From: Cololabis saira
Taxonomy: Eukaryota > Chordata > Actinopteri > Beloniformes > Belonidae
Direction: 5' to 3'
NCBI RefSeq assembly: GCF_033807715.1
Contig: NC_084587.1
Coordinates: forward strand, 19,763,017 to 19,827,016
Length of the DNA stretch: 64,000 nucleotides
Shown: piece by piece, positions 1 through 10,459 of the stretch
Position numbering within the stretch: position 1 is the first letter of the stretch
Layout: every line of letters begins with the position of its first letter
The notes under the pieces: model-generated
Told to the model about the DNA's origin: nothing
Seen by the model: the letters and a program-made list of their open reading frames with translations, nothing else
The model's database searches: none
Made by a program: the position numbers and the translations under genes

Positions 1-1333
1 CTAGAATATTGATCAGGCGGTTCTTGGTATCTGGTATTCTACCAGAGGAAAATAAACATAAAGGAGTTTCATTTTCTTAATTGAACCAAAATTCACGGGA
101 AACGTCTATTACTTTAGATGTGTCCTATGAGGCAGCACCTGCTTAATTTAACCCCTGAAGGTTTCCTGAAGAGGCGATGTGACGTCTGAAATTCTGGATC
201 GCTGAATGGTGCCATAATAATTTATACCAGTTTCAGTCAGGTATCATAAGTAAGCTATTTTTGCCAGGTTTAGCTTATCTAAACTACTGAGATGACAAGC
301 GAATTTAATAGAAAATGGAGAATGACTGAATGTTTGAGTCAGCCCCTACTGGTAGTTGGAGGATCTTCACTTTTTGGCACTAACTGGATTGTTTGAGACA
401 AGCAAGCAATGGATGTAGCCCTTTGGTTCCAAGATCTGCAGTATTGATTGACCTGTGTTGTACTGGAGCATTAGCAGGTCATAAAAAATGTGTGGCACAT
501 TTTCAGTACGGGCGAGTTGGATACATGAGCCTACGAGACATCTCTCCTTTGCAAGCGTCTCTGCAACTCGGACATAAGTGATTCCGAGAAGAAACAGAAC
601 TGTAAAAAATGTGTAAAAAAAAAAAAGGCAACACCTATCGTTTATGAGAAGACGGCAGTGAGTAAAGTGTTCCCCATGGCATCGTACCTGGCATCAGTAT
701 GCAGTGGCCAGTGCAGAGGGTATATCAGTGGCTTCCGTAAACCAGTGAATCATGCTGAGACATGTAATTACAAGTAAAACCTCTGCCTTGCTGAAAACAT
801 ATGTAGGAGCCAAGGTTTTAGACCAAACATTACTCTTGAAGAAAAAAGCAAACTCCCTCTGCTCCAGTCGAATCCACGGGTTGAAATTTGAATAAGCCCG
901 AACATTTCTCAAGCTCCTCTCATGAAACACATGGAACTATGAGAGTATGTGATTGGGCTAAACGGGTTCATAGTGATGAGCTTGTAATGTTGTAATTAGC
1001 GGCCGTCCCAGGTGAAAGATGACCGTAGCAATGACCTTACTATATGACTTTTTTATATTAATTTTTTTCAAGCATGCATGCACGCAGGCAGAGACAGTAA
1101 ATAAAGCAATTTGATCTTCACTATTTTTCAAAAGAATTTCCTGTATTTCAAGGAAGTTGAAGGTCCTTCCTCTCCAGGTCGCAGCATGCTACTGCATTAA
1201 TAGGAGAGGATTGATAAGGGTTTTTCTTTTTTTTTCCCATACTCTACTACACTGTCTGACTTCAACCATGGAGTCATTTGGTCAAATCTATGCCCCTTCT
1301 GGGAATAGAATAGGTATGGAAGAGTATTAGGTC
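1..1333. other. no recognised feature
   Basis: No recognisable coding region, RNA gene or transposon terminus on either strand. Short A-runs (around 604-626) and T-runs (around 1218-1236) are the only simple sequence. Open frames are short and have no recognisable domain. Confidence 0.5.
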
Positions 1334-1657
1334 CACTGAAAAAAATATACAATACTGAGAATAAAGTATTTTCAGAATTCAGAGTTCTGAGATTAAAGTC
1401 ACAAGTCAGAATTCTAAGAAAAAAGTCAGAAGTTAGAATTCTTAGAAAAAAAATCTGAAGTAAAAATTCTGTGAAAATTCTGACTTTAATCTCACAATTC
1501 TGAGAAAAAAAGTCTTCTTAGAATTCTGTCAGAATTCTGAGATTATAGTCAGAAGTACGACATTTTTCTCAGAATTCTAAGATTTAAATCAGAATTCTGA
1601 GATTATAGTCAGAATTCTGACTTCTTTCTTAGAATTACATTTTTCTTTTCTTCAGTG
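1334..1657. mobile_element. short CACTG-ended element with internal AGAATTCT minisatellite
   Basis: The segment begins CACTGAA and ends TTCAGTG. The interior is a degenerate array of roughly 20-25-bp units built around the palindromic core CAGAATTCTG alternating with GAGAAAAAAGTC-like spacers (about 1366-1640), in both orientations, so it could fold extensively. The ends suggest a non-autonomous DNA transposon; CACTG termini would suit a CACTA/EnSpm-like family. The 3-bp flanks (GTC and GCC) agree at only two of three positions, so a target duplication is not proven. No coding capacity is seen. Confidence 0.45.
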
Positions 1658-2493
1658 GCCTTATACTCTTCCGTAAATAAGACCTCGGCTACAGCAACCA
1701 TGTGTCCTGTGGCCAGTGGACCACTTTGAACGGGAAAGATTTTAAAGCCAGAAACCACTCTGTGCTCCAGATGTTGGCATCTTTCAAGCGGTGGCAGCAG
1801 AGTCCGAACAGAATGTGAATGGGTAAATGATACCGGACGGTCCTCACTTGACTTCCTCTCCTGCTCTGGCAGCTTCAGTCTGAGATATAGTAGAGAGTGG
1901 TTGGCCCTCGAATTCAAGTCTTCAGATAGTCAGCAGTTCTGTTAGTCTTCAAGAGGCAGATACTGGTCCAAAAGGATTTTACTCCCAGTAATTCTTTTTA
2001 AATTCTTGGAGAGTGCGAGACATGAGCAACGTGCCCAGGTCAGTCAGAATCTCTTACAGAAAACCATCGTGGGAGATGACCTCTAACAAACTCCAGACAA
2101 GCAAAATCAAAAGTGTCAAACATCTTTGTTGTCACATAGCAAAATGCCAAACGTGGATGTTGTGATGAATTTGGCAAGACATCACACATCTTCTCCATCA
2201 TATAGTGAGACAGAGCAAGATGCTGAATGTCCTTGTCATCATTATAAACAAAAAAATGGGTAGGTTGAATATTTATAGCTTCATGTAGGAAGGTGTAAAC
2301 TGTGTCTCCATATTTAGAGACGCAAGAGAGGAATATATAGCCATTTAACACATTTTGAGCATTTATTACGACCCCGCCACCTCCCGTGCTGCAGATTGAC
2401 ATAATTATTATTCATTCTGGGGTGTGATTGGATTTGCTGAGTAGGTGAGGAAATGCTTAAATATTGACCACCACAAGGATGGTTAAATCCTGA
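1658..2493. other. no recognised feature
   Basis: Unique-looking sequence with no transposon ends. The minus-strand open frames of about 100-120 codons here resemble no family I know and lack splice or promoter context. Confidence 0.45.
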
Positions 2494-2548
2494 GTGTGTC
2501 TGTGTGTGCATGCGTGCGTGTGTCTGTGTGTCTGTTTGTCTGTGTGTG
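2494..2548. repeat. degenerate (TG)n / (TCTG)n microsatellite
   Basis: An imperfect run of TG dinucleotides interrupted by TCTG, CATG and CGTG variants. The short frames on both strands here (runs of Cys-Val or Thr-His) are translations of the repeat. Confidence 0.85.
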
Positions 2549-2719
2549 GTGGGTCTTAACATGAGGCAAACACTGGCTCAGATGAACAAAATTGCATTCA
2601 TATCTGTTTTTAACACAATGCCAAAAGGGAAAGACATAAGTAACGGTCTTAGTGAACCGATCGTTGAGTCAAGCCAGGAAGGGTTATAAAACTATTTTCA
2701 AATAATTTGGAATACGAGA

Positions 2720-3415
2720 TTCAGCTTTAGCATCTGCTGATGCGGTTAGCAGCCGAGTGTGAAGCGGCTGGGATGAACATCAGCCCCTCCAAATCCGAGG
2801 CCATGTTCTCCACCGGAAAAGGGTGGCGTGCCGTCTCCGGGTGGGTCGAGTGTGAGATGCACAGATGGATTGGTGGAGTCCGCAGTCATGTGGGCGGTGT
2901 ACCAGACCATCGTTGAGCAGAAAGAGCTGAGTCAAAAGGCTTTTAATTTACCGGTCAATCTACGCTCCCATCCTCCCCTACAGTTATGAGCTTTGGGTAA
3001 TGACTGAAAGGACAAGATCGCGGATACAAGCAGCTGAAAGGAATTTCCTCCACAGGGTGGCTGGACGCTCCCTTAGAGATAGGGTGAGAAGCTCAGTCAC
3101 TCAGGAGGAGCTGCATGAGCTGCTGTCGAGCCGCTGCTCCTTCACACTGAGAAGTGGTGTAGGCGTCAGTATCGGATGTCCCCAGGACGCCTCCCTAGGG
3201 AGGTGTTCCAGGCATGTCCCACCGGGAGGAGACCCCGGGGAAGACCCAGGACACGCTGGAGAGACTACATCTCTCGGCTGGCCTGGGAACGTCTTGGACT
3301 CCCCTCGGAAGAGCTGGAGGAAGTGTCTGGGGTGAAGGAAGTCTCTGCTCAGACTGCTGCCCCTGCTGCCCAGTACCAGAGAAGCAGATAAAAATGGATG
3401 GAATATTGGATGGAT
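2720..3415 (+). mobile_element. LINE 3' fragment, Rex1-like (reverse transcriptase C-terminus)
   Basis: A 5'-truncated, decayed non-LTR retrotransposon. Plus-strand frames, broken by stops and shifts, include TERTRSRIQAAERNFLHRVAG (around 3000-3060), SLRDRVRSSVTQEEL, then RRPRGRPRTRWRDYISRLAWE (around 3225-3290). These match the C-terminal part of a teleost LINE polyprotein usually labelled Rex1/Babar. The fragment ends in the ATGGATGGA-type 3' tail near 3394-3415. An internal deletion near 2845 removes part of the region upstream of the C-terminal block. The Rex1 name is from memory of the family; the LINE assignment itself is firm. A second copy lies on the other strand at 24.1-24.7 kb. No intact protein can be made. 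Confidence 0.8.
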
Positions 3416-3686
3416 TCAAGAAAGATTATTATGAATCTTTATTTCGGCTTGTACAGAACAAGATGAAAAGGAAGAAAAAAAAACAACATTTCTTTTGCCG
3501 AAAAGGTGTAGGCTGAAGCAGAAGCTTATAGTGCCTACCCTTTTTATCTTATGATCAGCAAAAATATGAGACATTAGCTTTTACTCAGTGAAAACAAACA
3601 ATACATAAAGAAGAAAAAAATAAGTAAGACAAAATATAAAATTGACGTTTCACATCCTAGAATGTTTTTGATAGTATACTTTATAA

Positions 3687-4045
3687 TTATAGTGTTTTAT
3701 ATTTATTTACAATATTTTCTTTAAACAATTTCTTAAACTTGACGATAGAGCGACACATTTTTAGGTTGTTATTACAACTATTCCAAATTTCTCTAGCCTT
3801 AACTGATGTACATCTCTTTTTAATATTAGTTCTTGCTGTCGTCATCTCAAACATGAGTTTCCCCCTCAGGTCATAGTGGGTTTCTTTTATCTGGAACAGG
3901 TCCTGAATGCAGTTTGGAAGCAGTTTCTGCTGGGCTTTAAAGGCAAATAAAACAGTTTTCTGCTCTACTATATCATGGAATTTTAAGGTATTATATTTAA
4001 TAAAAAGATTATTTGTTGGTTCATAATAGTCGATTTTATTAATTA
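3687..4045 (-). pseudogene. LINE reverse transcriptase, C-terminal piece (after insertion)
   Basis: Downstream part of the split LINE reading frame. It stays open for about 114 codons from the insertion site to the stop at 3687-3689. Recognisable stretches are YYEPTNNLFIKYNTLKFHD, AFKAQQKLLPNC, ETHYDLRGKLMFEMTTARTN and KAREIWNSC, typical of the region after the reverse transcriptase domain in CR1/L2-like elements. Survival of the frame over this length suggests a fairly young copy. It has no start codon of its own and no expected function here. Confidence 0.75.
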
Positions 4046-4152
4046 GGGCCCGAGCACCTTCAGTGCGAAGGCCCTATTGTATCTGTAGGAATTTTTTTTC
4101 TTTCTTTCTTTCTTTATTTTTCTGACGAAAGGAGGGCCTTTTTGCCCCCCTA

Positions 4153-5515
4153 AACGTGCCCAAAAAGGCACCAAATTTTGCATGCAAGTCAGGCCTGGCG
4201 AAAAATTTGATATTTAATGGTTTACATTAATGGGCGTGGCAAAATGGCTCAACGGCGCCCCCTTGAAAACTTTGTGCCTCAAGCCCCACAATACGGTTTG
4301 ACGTACATGCACGAAAATCGCTACACACCTGTATCAGTACACAACTTAAAGAAAAGTCTCTTGGAGCCATGGCCGAAACCGAACAGGAAGTCAGCCATTT
4401 TGAATTAATCGTGTCACTTTGGCGCAATTTATGCCATTCCTTCGGCAGTTAATACGGCCCGAACCGTAACGTGCCCCCAAGTGTGTTATACATCAAAATG
4501 TGCGTCTCCATCCTGCGACAACACGCATTACTTTTCTCTTTCAAAAGCGTTACCGTGGCGACGCTAGACGCCAAAAAGCGCGCCCACCCTTCATCTAGTT
4601 GGTTCAGACAGAAAAAACTTTGCGCCTCAAGCCCCATAATACGGTTTGACGTACATGAACGAAAATCGGTACACACCTGTATCATGTCGTAACTTAAAGA
4701 AAAGTCTCTTGGCGCCATGGCCGAAACCGAACAGGAAGTCGGCCATTTTGAACATTCTGAATTAATCGCGTAATTTTGGAGCAATATGAGCCATTCCTTC
4801 GAGAATTAATACGGCCCGAACCGTAACGTGCACCCAGGTGTGTTATACATCAAAATGTGCGTCTCCATCCTGCGACTACACGCATTACTTTTCTCTTTCA
4901 AAAGTGTTACCGTGGCGACACTAGACGCCAAAAAGCGTGCCCCCCTTCATCTGATTGGTCCATATTTGATAGTTCTCCAAAAGTCACCAAATTTTGCATG
5001 CAAGGCAGGCCTGGCGATAAATTTGATATTTCATGGTTTGTATTAATGGGCGTGGAAAAATGGCTCAACAGCGCCCCCCAGAAAACTTTGTGTCTCAAGC
5101 CCCACAATACGGTTTGACGTACATGCACGAAAATCGGTACACACCTGTATCATGTCACAACTTAAAGAAAAGTCTCTTGGCGCCATGGCCAAAACCGAAC
5201 AGGAAGTCTGCCATTTTGAATTAATTGTGTAATTTTGGTGCAATTTATGCCATTCTTTCGGCAATTAATACGGCCCGAACCGTAACGTGCACCCAGGAGA
5301 GTTATACATCAAAATGTGCATCTTCATCTTGCGACTACGCGCATTACTTTTCTCTTTCAAAAGTGTTACCGTGGCGACGCTAGACGCCAAAAAGCGTGCC
5401 CCCCTTCATCTGATTGGTCCATATTTGATAGTTCTCCAAAAGTCACCAAATTTTACATGCAAGCCAGGCCTGGCGATAAATTTGATATTTCATGGTTTGC
5501 ATTAATGGCCGTGGC
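4153..5515. repeat. tandem array of ~460-bp monomers
   Basis: The phrase CCCCACAATACGGTTTGACG recurs near 4284, 5100 and, slightly altered, 4630. CGTAACGTGC recurs near 4466, 4823 and 5281. CACCAAATTTT recurs near 4170, 4985 and 5445. The spacing is about 458-470 bp between full units, and about 350 bp for one unit that has lost roughly 100 bp. About three units are present. Open frames here are translations of the monomer. Confidence 0.8.
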
Positions 5516-5552
5516 CTAACGGCTCAACAGCGCCCCCTAGAATACTTTTCTC

Positions 5553-5728
5553 TGCCATAACTTTTGAAAGGTTTGACATAAAGAGTCGTGGGTGGTGTCA
5601 TGGGACTCGGTATTGAGTCCTTAAGCTTCGTTGGCCTTAATTAGCTCCGCCCCTTCTTCTGATTGGTTGTCCCTTTTTTCTGCTATAACTTTTGAATGGT
5701 TTGACATAGGAAGTCGTGGGTGGTGTCA
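5553..5728 (+). repeat. direct duplication of a ~49-bp block
   Basis: CATAACTTTTGAAAGGTTTG with downstream AGTCGTGGGTGGTGTCA occurs twice, starting near 5553 and 5680, about 127 bp apart, with a few substitutions. It lies in the right part of the GGGCCC element, outside the 460-bp array. Confidence 0.75.
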
Positions 5729-5794
5729 GGTCTGATATGCTTATGGGGGGCGGTGGCCGTGAGTGCGAGGGCCCGTTCATCGCTGCTTGCAGCT

Positions 5795-6047
5795 TTAATT
5801 ATCCTTAAAGCTCTTTTCTGTAATAGAAAAATAGGGTTTGTATTTGTTTTATAGGTATTACCCCATATCTCCACACAATAAGTCATGTATGGAACTATGA
5901 GTGAGTTATACATTAAAAACTGTGCTCTTTGACAGAAAAAATAATTTGTTTTATTTACTATTGCTAGGGTTTTAGACATTCTTGATTTTACACTATTTAT
6001 GTGTGATTTCCAGCTAAGTTTATCATCGATTATTACCCCCAGGAACT
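5795..6047 (-). pseudogene. LINE reverse transcriptase, upstream piece (before insertion)
   Basis: Minus-strand frame running from 6047 into the insertion at 5801. It encodes FLGVIIDDKLSW, NKTNYFFCQRAQF, MTYCVEIWGNTYKTN and LLQKRALRII. Translation on into the inserted element gives an unrelated tail, so the apparent 98-codon minus-strand frame is a chimera. The 5' end is cut by the truncation near 6050. Confidence 0.78.
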
Positions 6048-6149
6048 TATTTTATATTATGTAAAGAGGAAAACAATTTAAAAGTATAAAATGTTCAAAA
6101 CAATTCTCAATCTTCACCCGAAATTGATTTCCCAACAAATTTACTCCAG

Positions 6150-6240
6150 ACAAATTCCTCTAACGCGGTATAAGGTCATTCAGAAAACAACAACTTAAAG
6201 TTATTGCCACTAAAGGTGGTACCAAGACCTATTATGATCA
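6150..6240 (+). mobile_element. Tc1-like transposon 3' fragment
   Basis: A 90-bp fragment containing AATTCCTCTAACGCGGTA, then TTATTGCCACTAAAGGTGG. It matches the same downstream stretch as the Tc1 relic at 49.3-50.1 kb (around 50060-50130), just after the transposase stop codon. Too short to carry protein information. Confidence 0.55.
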
Positions 6241-7055
6241 AATTATGTTTATTATGATTTTACATAAACAAAAACATTGTCAAAAGAGAGCTACCAACTA
6301 TACCATGACCATTTGAGTCCGTTCTTGCTCAACACGCCTGTCGAGTTGTATTGTGGATAATATCAGTGATTAGCTGTGGCAACCTTAGAGGAGTGTGCTG
6401 AAGGCGATACCTGGTTCTGCAGATTATAAGAGTCTTTATAAACAAGGTTTATAACTGCAGCAACCTCTTAAGTGAATGCAGAAATCCTGACTGCTGTCAT
6501 TTGTGTGTTGTTGATGTTTGCAACTGTTGTGTTACAAATAACAAAAACTATCACCAAACGCCAGAATTGTGCTATTCTACGTCTTTTTTTTTCCAATTTC
6601 TTGAAAATGGGAAATAATTGATCCAAAATACTCACAAAATGTTCACTGCTTTCTTCATTTTCCAAAAATAAGACGCTATAAGATTCTTAGCAAACCACAC
6701 AACTTAACAACCTTCACAAATCACGCTGCGCATTGAAGAGAAAGAAAAAGTTAACTCAAGTGCAAAGTGGATGGTTCCAGGACAACAGCACCCACTGTGA
6801 GCGAAATGAACGAAAGTGAAACATTTCAACGTTGGACAGAAGCAATTTATGACTCCCAGCTGCTAGTTTAGGTGCGTTTAGGCGGCTTGATCGATACCAT
6901 CTCCGATACCGTCTGCTGTCCTCCAGGTGTGTAAACAGAGCTGTGGAACAGCAGCCGTGGCGAGGATCTGGGTGTGCGACAACATGTCTGCGTCCTACGG
7001 AGAGACACAGCTGGATCTTCAAGGCCAAGGGTGTCAGCCAGCCAGCCCACCAGCC
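6241..7055. other. no recognised feature
   Basis: Unique-looking sequence. The minus-strand frames at 6468-6665 and 6756-7091 have no recognisable motif, and the latter runs into the C-run/(CA)n at 7061-7091. Confidence 0.45.
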
Positions 7056-7060
7056 AGACG

Positions 7061-7091
7061 CCCCCCCCCCCCCACACACACACACACACAT
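7061..7091. repeat. C-homopolymer plus (CA)n
   Basis: A run of about 13 C followed by about 9 CA units. The Pro- and His-rich or Cys-Val-rich short frames crossing it are artefacts. Confidence 0.9.
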
Positions 7092-7792
7092 TTCCCTGTT
7101 CTCCCCTGCCCCCTTCGCCTCCCTCCTGTGGGTCTCATTACGAGCAGGAGAAAGCTAGCAGATACCCTCTCCTCCCCCAACTCCTGCTGCATCCTGGCTG
7201 CGGAGATGGAGAGGTAGAATAGAAAAAAAAAAAAAAAAAGGATCAGGTGCTAAATGTGAACATGGATTTGTTTCTATGCCAACGGCGGAAGGACGCACTT
7301 ATGCAGCCAGTCAGCCAGCCAGCCCAGGGTCCGTGCAAGGCACTTGTTTTTGTCCCTCTTGTTTTTTTTCCTCTCCTCGTGTGCCCTCCCTTTCCCCTCT
7401 GTGCTCTCTCTATCAGTAGGGGAGATAAGGCTGAGCCCGGTGTCTGGTATTAAACCTTATCTCTTCAGCTGGGGTTAAGGCCTGCTGGATTCGGCTGCAC
7501 AAGTGCACGAGTTCAGCTCAAACAAGCCCTGCTTTAATGGCCACCTATTAACATCGCTCATTAACAAGAGGAGACGTGGCTTGAAATGGAGCTGTGGAGT
7601 GTATGATTATCTTTTACTTACACTACATATTAGGCTAGCGCTATGAAATTTCATGGTAGAGAAATATTTTAATTGATTTATGCGACTTTTTCACAATATC
7701 CTTTCACACTGGGCCAACATCCACATCTCCTTTGTGTGATATTTCCTCCTGATGCTGCTGTCCCCGTCTCTCTGGAAGGGTTGAGAGTAGCT
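7092..7792. other. mixed unique DNA, possible regulatory block
   Basis: Contains a 17-bp A-run near 7223-7239 and a CCAG-rich stretch near 7305-7325. The non-repetitive block at about 7470-7590 contains ATTAACATCGCTCATTAACA, two TTAAC motifs 15 bp apart, and could be a conserved non-coding element. Nothing codes convincingly. Confidence 0.3.
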
Positions 7793-7943
7793 GAGTGGGA
7801 GGAAGGGAGAAAGAGGAGCCACAGACAGGGAAAGGAAAGACAGACAGACAGAATGAGAGAGAGAGAGAGACAGGGGCAGAGAGAGCGAGAGGAGAAAGCA
7901 GGAGAAGGAGACAGAGGAGGGGAGGAAGGTGCACACACACACA
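7793..7943. repeat. polypurine tract with GA, CAGA and short CA runs
   Basis: About 130 bp of nearly uninterrupted purine-rich top strand (GA, GGA, CAGACAGA units), followed by about 6 CA units at 7931-7943. Arg/Glu-rich and Ser/Leu-rich frames on the two strands are translations of it. Confidence 0.8.
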
Positions 7944-8039
7944 CGCAGACACATACGTACATACACTCAGGCAGGAGGGGGTTAAGGTGAAAACAATAAC
8001 AAGGGGAGCGGGGATCGTGCATCTGTGAGCGGCTCCCTG

Positions 8040-8270
8040 GAAGTGTCAGGCTCTCTGTTCATTGACAGTGTCGTGCACCCGCCGCCCCGAGAGCGCCGGC
8101 AGCCTCACAAAGACAGACAGCTCCAATTAATCCCACGGGGGGAGTGCGTGACAGTTTGGCAGAGCGGAGAATTGAAAGGGAGAAGGATGCAGAGAATGGA
8201 GAAGGCGCGAGCATTTGTCAAACCATAATTAAATGATGAATCGCTATTCCGTTATTAACGATATGCCTAC
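8040..8270. other. candidate conserved non-coding element
   Basis: Balanced composition, no simple repeat and no transposon end. It has several homeodomain-type TAAT/ATTA cores (CCAATTAATCCC near 8121, CATAATTAAATGATGAATCG near 8224, TTATTAAC near 8252). This resembles vertebrate developmental enhancers, but conservation cannot be tested here. The short plus-strand frame in it ends inside the block and has no domain. Confidence 0.25.
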
Positions 8271-10451
8271 CCGAGCCTCCCCTGTTGCCAAAAAAAAAAA
8301 AGATGGAAATGGAGAAATGAACGACCACCAGCATTGTGGCCACTGAAAAAAAAAGGGGGATTCATGCCCACTCTGTGTATTTTACAGATTCCTGTTCGCA
8401 CAAGTAGTTGGATGGCTACTGGTGGCACATGCAGGCTTTTCTGAAGGAAAATAAAAAGAATTTGGAAACATATAATCAGATCCAGTAGCCAAATAAGTCA
8501 ATGAGCTAAAGACCTAAATTAAAAAACATAGTGGCTTGTAACTTAATCTTAAAAAACTAAACAAAAAAAAGACAAAAAAAACAGCAGCCATCATTCTGAT
8601 CTCAATTATGGAATTTTACACCATTTTACGTTAATCGTTTAAACTGAAACTTTTTTTTTTTTTTTTACAAAATCCTTACCATATTACAAAAAAAATCCTT
8701 GAAAAGTGCTGAGGCTTCAAAATATGGAATCATGGACAATTTAGGTGACGGGCAAGAGCTTTAGATTTTCACAGACGCAATCCTGGAAATTTGTAAATTT
8801 CATAACCCACAATGACAAATTAATCATCTCTTTTAAAAGGAAAAAAAAATCATTTATTTAAAATAATTCACTAAAATGCCCCTTCTTACAAATGACCTGT
8901 GATGGCTCTCCGGATTAGACTTTGCACATCAGTCTTTAGCGAGAGGGTTGTTCAGGATGTGTTGTGCGTGGCAGTAAAAGTCCAGATTCAAGTGCAAGAG
9001 GCAGTCAGCTGTAAAGGAGCAAAATGGTCTTTTAAACAAAATGCTGCAGGGCAGGAAATCCAAGCAGATGACGACCCAAAGCAAACCGAGTCCAAAGATC
9101 GATTTTCAAAGCAGACAGGTGAAATAAAAAGAGGAGAGAAATGGGAGAAACACAGAAAAGACGGCATCAATCTGGTCAATGAACAAGGAAGATAATAATC
9201 AACACCTTTCGGGTGAATCAGTGACAGAACCCAGGAGAGGAGCAAGAAAAGTAAGCAAAGTTAAGGAGAAGGCAGAAGCGGAGCAAGCTCTACATAAAAA
9301 AATAAAATAACTAATGTTCAGAAAAAGTATGAATGAGGATGTTGAGAATAAAAAATAGCAGATATGACAAATAAAACAAAAGACTAGAACTTACAATAAA
9401 CACATGTAAACAAAGAATAACTTCAGAAAATGTCACTATTGTTTGTCAGCATGTGCGGAGATGAAATCTAACAGACATCATTAAAAAGACAGCAAAACAC
9501 GCAAAACAATGCACCCCTCTGGTCTGCACTGGTCATCAGTGTGAAGACGGTTGCTAGCGTAAAAAGCCATAACCCGTCTAACCCTTTCTATAAATAAATG
9601 TGTACCGATATGACTCATGTAACTTTGTACTTCGACCAGCAGGCAGCTGCCCTGCACATATGTTCTGTGTCCCCATTGCTTCACAAATAATAATAATAAA
9701 ACAAAAAAACTGAGAACACTGCAGTGTCTTCATAGATGTTTGAGCAGCTCCACAGTGTGAAATAAGCCACTTGCTGCAGAATGATGTTTCAATGTACTAA
9801 AAATCTAATAAAATAATGAAAAATCATTGGGTTAAAATAACACATCAGTCTGTGGTCTTCTCACCCTTCTGGCAGTGTATAAAATGCATTATTTGTATCT
9901 CTACATGTATTTTTTGATACTTGAAAGGGAATGCCATTGTGTGAAGCTGAACAAACTGTGGCCTTCCAGTGAACTTTGACTTTGGAGTTCATGTTTAACC
10001 ACAGGCTGTATGAAAAATAGCAAGAAAAAGCCTCTGTAACGTCACCCACAGGCTTTCCATAGTGCTTCTGAAGCCTCTTTGTCGTCTCGTACTGTGTGGT
10101 GACGTGATGTAAAAAGCTGGAACGAACAAACCAGGAAGCTGGCTGGAATACGTCCTCCTTATTTCAGTCACAATAAGCACTTCGATGTTTCCGGCTCAGC
10201 TAGTGCTAACCTATTATCCTTGGTAATGTTGCTTATATTCATTCTTATCAAATCCATCCAAGCATCTTTATGTCAAGTGTTGCTACTGAAATGACATCCG
10301 AAATTAGTTATTTCTGCTGTAAAGTTGTAGCCTTTGGTTCAGTGGAGATGGCGTCCCTACCGGAGCCTGCCCCTAGTGGTTGATTGAAGAACTGGAAAAC
10401 CAGAGGAAAAAGAAAACCTTAGACGACGACATCAACAGAAAACAGTTGTTG
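8271..10451. other. no recognised feature; AT-rich
   Basis: A- and T-runs (for example 8651-8666) and a short ATA run near 9688. No transposon termini or credible coding sequence seen. The start of the plus-strand frame at 10380 is fused to the hAT element that follows. Confidence 0.45.
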
Positions 10452-10459
10452 AATAAAAT

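Larger units (their letters stand above)
4046..5794. mobile_element. GGGCCCGAGCACC-type dispersed element inserted in the LINE
   Basis: A 1.75-kb non-coding element. The left end is an imperfect hairpin (AGGGCC at 4045-4050 pairing with GGCCCT at 4070-4075). The right end is GAGGGCCCGTTCATCGCTGC followed by a short GCTGC/GCAGC hairpin at 5783-5794. The two ends are not inverted repeats of each other. The 7-bp sequence TTAATTA flanks both sides (4039-4045 and 5795-5801); removing the element and one copy restores the LINE frame. The interior is built from about 460-bp tandem units. I recognise the ends as a common teleost repeat but cannot name the superfamily: the TA-rich duplication suits a DNA transposon, yet no terminal inverted repeat is seen. 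Confidence 0.72.
3427..6050 (-). mobile_element. CR1/jockey-superfamily LINE 3' end, interrupted
   Basis: A 5'-truncated LINE on the minus strand, split by the element at 4046-5794. Reading from 6047 downwards, the frame gives FLGVIIDDKLSWKSHINSV, then a segment with YCVEIWGNTYKTNTNPIF. It resumes on the other side of the insertion at 4038 and runs to a stop at 3687-3689. About 260 bp of 3' UTR follow, ending near an AATAAA-containing tail (3427-3450). The motif order (LGV..D..LSW, the P-Y-x-x-Y-C-x-E-I-W-G block, LLQKRALRII) is the thumb and C-terminal region of CR1/L2/jockey-like reverse transcriptases. The catalytic domain is missing, so the copy was dead on arrival. Confidence 0.82.

Noticed and set aside
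4045..5801. A CRISPR-like or satellite array standing alone
   Set aside because: The repeat units are long (about 460 bp), few, and bounded by the ends of a transposable element in a eukaryotic context.
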